Shown piece after piece: positions 62,011-64,000 of a stretch of DNA of 64,000 nt; positions within the stretch are counted from its first letter, which is position 1; each line of letters opens with the position of its first letter. The position numbers and the translations under genes were made by a program. Under the pieces are notes generated by a model. That model made no database searches and had not been told where the DNA came from. It saw nothing but the letters and a program-made list of their open reading frames with translations. Origin of the DNA: Physcomitrium patens. Taxonomy: Eukaryota; Streptophyta; Bryopsida; Funariales; Funariaceae. The stretch lies in assembly GCF_000002425.4 (NCBI RefSeq), contig NC_037273.1:9746089-9810088 (forward strand). Reading direction: 5' to 3'.

Positions 62011-64000
62011 GAACTACACACTTTACCCGAGGCATCGGCTATTCGCACCGCTGAAACGTTTACTAGTGTAATCTATTGATGGCTCCCATTTCCATTCCCA
62101 GCTTGATCGCCTCGCTTCCAGCTTGGAGAATTCCTCAAGCGTCCTTACTCTGTTCCAACCAACACAAGAACTCCAAATTGGTCGACTCGACAGTAATAGT
62201 TGGAGAAGTGCAGTGCCACAAATGATTTACTAATACGCAATTAGCGCAGTGCGCCACAGTACCAACTTAAATATCCACTAGAAGATTCTGGTCCCCTCAG
62301 ACGAATCCTACGACGACAATTTAGCTGGCCAACAACCTGACAGGCAAAGGGAGCACTGCAGCTCATCTCCACTGAACCCAAGACACCAAGACAATGGGCT
62401 GAAGAGGCCATTCCTTTACAGCGTCGGCCTGTATTTCCCAAAACCGACAGCTCGATTCTTAGAGCCAGCAAACTGTAAGCAAATTCCAACACCGCAATCC
62501 ACCTCAACCATCTCCAACCCCTTGGTAGCTCAGTTGAGATTACGTCAATATCATGTGCTCGTCGCAAGAAAAGATGAGCAACAACTCTCAAACACGGAGT
62601 CCCGCAATCCAGGAGCCGAAACGGGACGCTAATGTCCACCCTTTCGGAGGCTGTTCATCAAATTCCACGACCAAAGGGAATAGACGCAAGCAACCATTCC
62701 GCACCGCACTACAATCATCAAAAGAAACCCTCAGCGACGAAAATCATCAGCCCTCGCTAAACCGCGACCAGGAGAGCAACCATCGACGCACATTCGATCT
62801 GCCACGGATGCCAGAAGCTGAAATTTCTACCTGGAGCTGGCAGCTCACACATCAATGAGTGCATGTTCATACGTACCAACAGTAGGCTGCGACATGCCTT
62901 GCAATTACTCTTCACCACAACTAAGTACTAGCAGAAGGGCGACAAGCAACCATTAAAAAGATAAAATGACGGAACAGGAAAAAACTTAACATGAATCGTG
63001 TCTTCTTTAGTGCCACTCATCAAGTCCACCACTTGCGCCCGACGCCCGTTGGACTGGGAAAGACCCAGCGTAAGTGCTCTCTGTGCCGACATCCAACCAA
63101 ACCAGCGCTAATCAACTTCGGGAGATGTGCCAGGCTAGGACTCCGGAGGTGGTGCTTGAGCCTAGCGCTACAGGGAGCGCAGCTTAAATAGGAACGCAGC
63201 CAGCCGCCCTCTGCGCCCGCCACCAGATTAGGGACTTTCTCCGCGTCGTCATCGTCAACAAGATGATGATGAAGAACAACCCAGATTGGTTCGGTGTCCA
63301 TTGCTGTGTGAAGCGAGCCGGGCCCTATTCTCCTGGGGTTGGCCCTCCGAGTCCTCATCATGCTAATTCAATCAATTTCTTATGCTCGTAAATGTTCCAT
63401 TCATTAGCCTGGCTGCTTTTATTAGCCACCACCTGCCTGGTTTTATGGCCCGATAACGCTCACCAGCTCGCGTTTGCGTTATCAGGCCATAAATTGCTCT
63501 CTTTACCCCGCTTGCCTCTGGAACACGTCCCACAAGTAGGTTGCTTTCCTCGACCCCTCGTCATCGAAAAGGAGCAGCGCGCTACATTCTCTACGAAATC
63601 CCTCATGGCGGCGCTTTATCCTTCCACTACGCCTTTGGCTGACCTTCGAGCGATTTCGGTTCGGTATCAACGATTGCCGCCATCTCCACCAGATCAAATG
63701 TAATCGGGACGGATATTGCTTCGTAAATGCGTCCGCAACTCCTGATGGATCCGCGAGTTTATGGTGTTGCACACTTTTCCAAGCGGCGGCAAACGCAGAC
63801 CCCCGTGTGATCAAGCAAGCTCCAATGGGCCTCTGTGGCCCCACTTACTAATTTCGTGCGAGATGAATGTGTGCAAGACTGGGGATGCATGTAGATATAC
63901 TAAGGAGTACAATTGGTATGCCACTTGGCTACCCCTCATTGACTACGGTCCTGCGTGTGTCCAATTTCACAGATGTGAAGCCCGCAGTCCAACAGGCACC
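62011..64000. other. Upstream of TAR-like gene, no supported gene
   Basis: GC-balanced sequence with several overlapping ORFs on both strands (62241-62639 minus, 62553-62858 plus, 63020-63361 minus, 63392-63703 plus, 63503-63844 minus). None shows a recognisable domain, and antisense pairs overlap, so I do not call a gene. The part next to 62010 should contain the promoter of the aminotransferase gene. A strong hairpin lies at 63442-63493. Confidence 0.45.
63442..63493. repeat. 18-bp inverted repeat (hairpin)
   Basis: TTTATGGCCCGATAACGC (63442-63459) and GCGTTATCAGGCCATAAA (63476-63493) pair at 17 of 18 positions around a 16-base loop. There is no run of T after it and no known gene at either side, so it is not an obvious terminator or microRNA precursor. 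Confidence 0.75.

Noticed and set aside
62520..62550. tRNA-like A-box (TAGCTCAGTTGAGA)
   Set aside because: No B-box, anticodon arm or closing acceptor stem within tRNA distance.
63392..63844. Two opposite-strand ORFs of about 100 codons at the right edge
   Set aside because: They overlap each other, have no recognisable domains, and no start or splice evidence favours either.

Overview
This window is nuclear DNA from a land plant, most likely a moss. Physcomitrium patens is my best guess, but I cannot confirm the species. The reasons are intron-containing plant genes (FATB thioesterase, CCaMK, a secreted polyphenol oxidase, a TAR/alliinase-type aminotransferase), very AT-rich repeat islands between GC-richer genes, and Ty3/gypsy chromoviruses of the chromodomain type known from mosses. 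There is no sign of prokaryotic organisation.

Layout. Bases 1-27850 are a retrotransposon nest. An old minus-strand Ty3/gypsy remnant (D, 1-3527) carries a solo LTR of another family (1179-2310, target-site duplication ATATA). Next to D lies an old plus-strand chromovirus copy (C, LTR 3528-4074). Its gag is split by a second copy of the same family (A, 4491-17221, duplication ACTAG/ATTAG). The pol gene of A is split in turn by a young, intact, minus-strand copy (B, 6951-13304, duplication CTCAG, LTRs differing at one site by eye). B encodes gag, a full pol ending in a chromodomain, and a third ORF of 140 codons of unknown function between pol and the 3' LTR. C continues at 17222-19585 and 26867-27850. 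Between those parts sits a truncated minus-strand gypsy element of another clade (E, 19590-26866). Bases 27851-30640 are AT-rich with no recognisable gene.

Bases 30641-43400 are gene space: FATB (minus, 31595-33896, six exons) and CCaMK (plus, 39731-42663, seven exons), separated by about 5.8 kb of GC- and CT-rich sequence with microsatellites. Bases 43690-47500 hold a decayed Ty1/copia element. A two-exon polyphenol oxidase gene follows (minus, 48142-50043). Bases 52441-58260 are an AT-rich desert with many (AT)n tracts, ending at a MITE-like inverted-repeat element (58268-58460). A five-exon TAR/alliinase-like gene (minus, 59976-62010) and an unassigned flank close the window.

Most notable: the third ORF of the chromovirus differs between copies A and B mainly at third codon positions, so it looks like a real, selected gene. 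Copies A and B are also mosaics: a pol-centred block is about 96-97% identical, while gag, the end of the third ORF and the LTRs are much more diverged. The host genes act in unrelated pathways (fatty-acid release, calcium signalling, phenol oxidation, auxin or sulphur amino-acid chemistry), and nothing suggests they work as a cluster.
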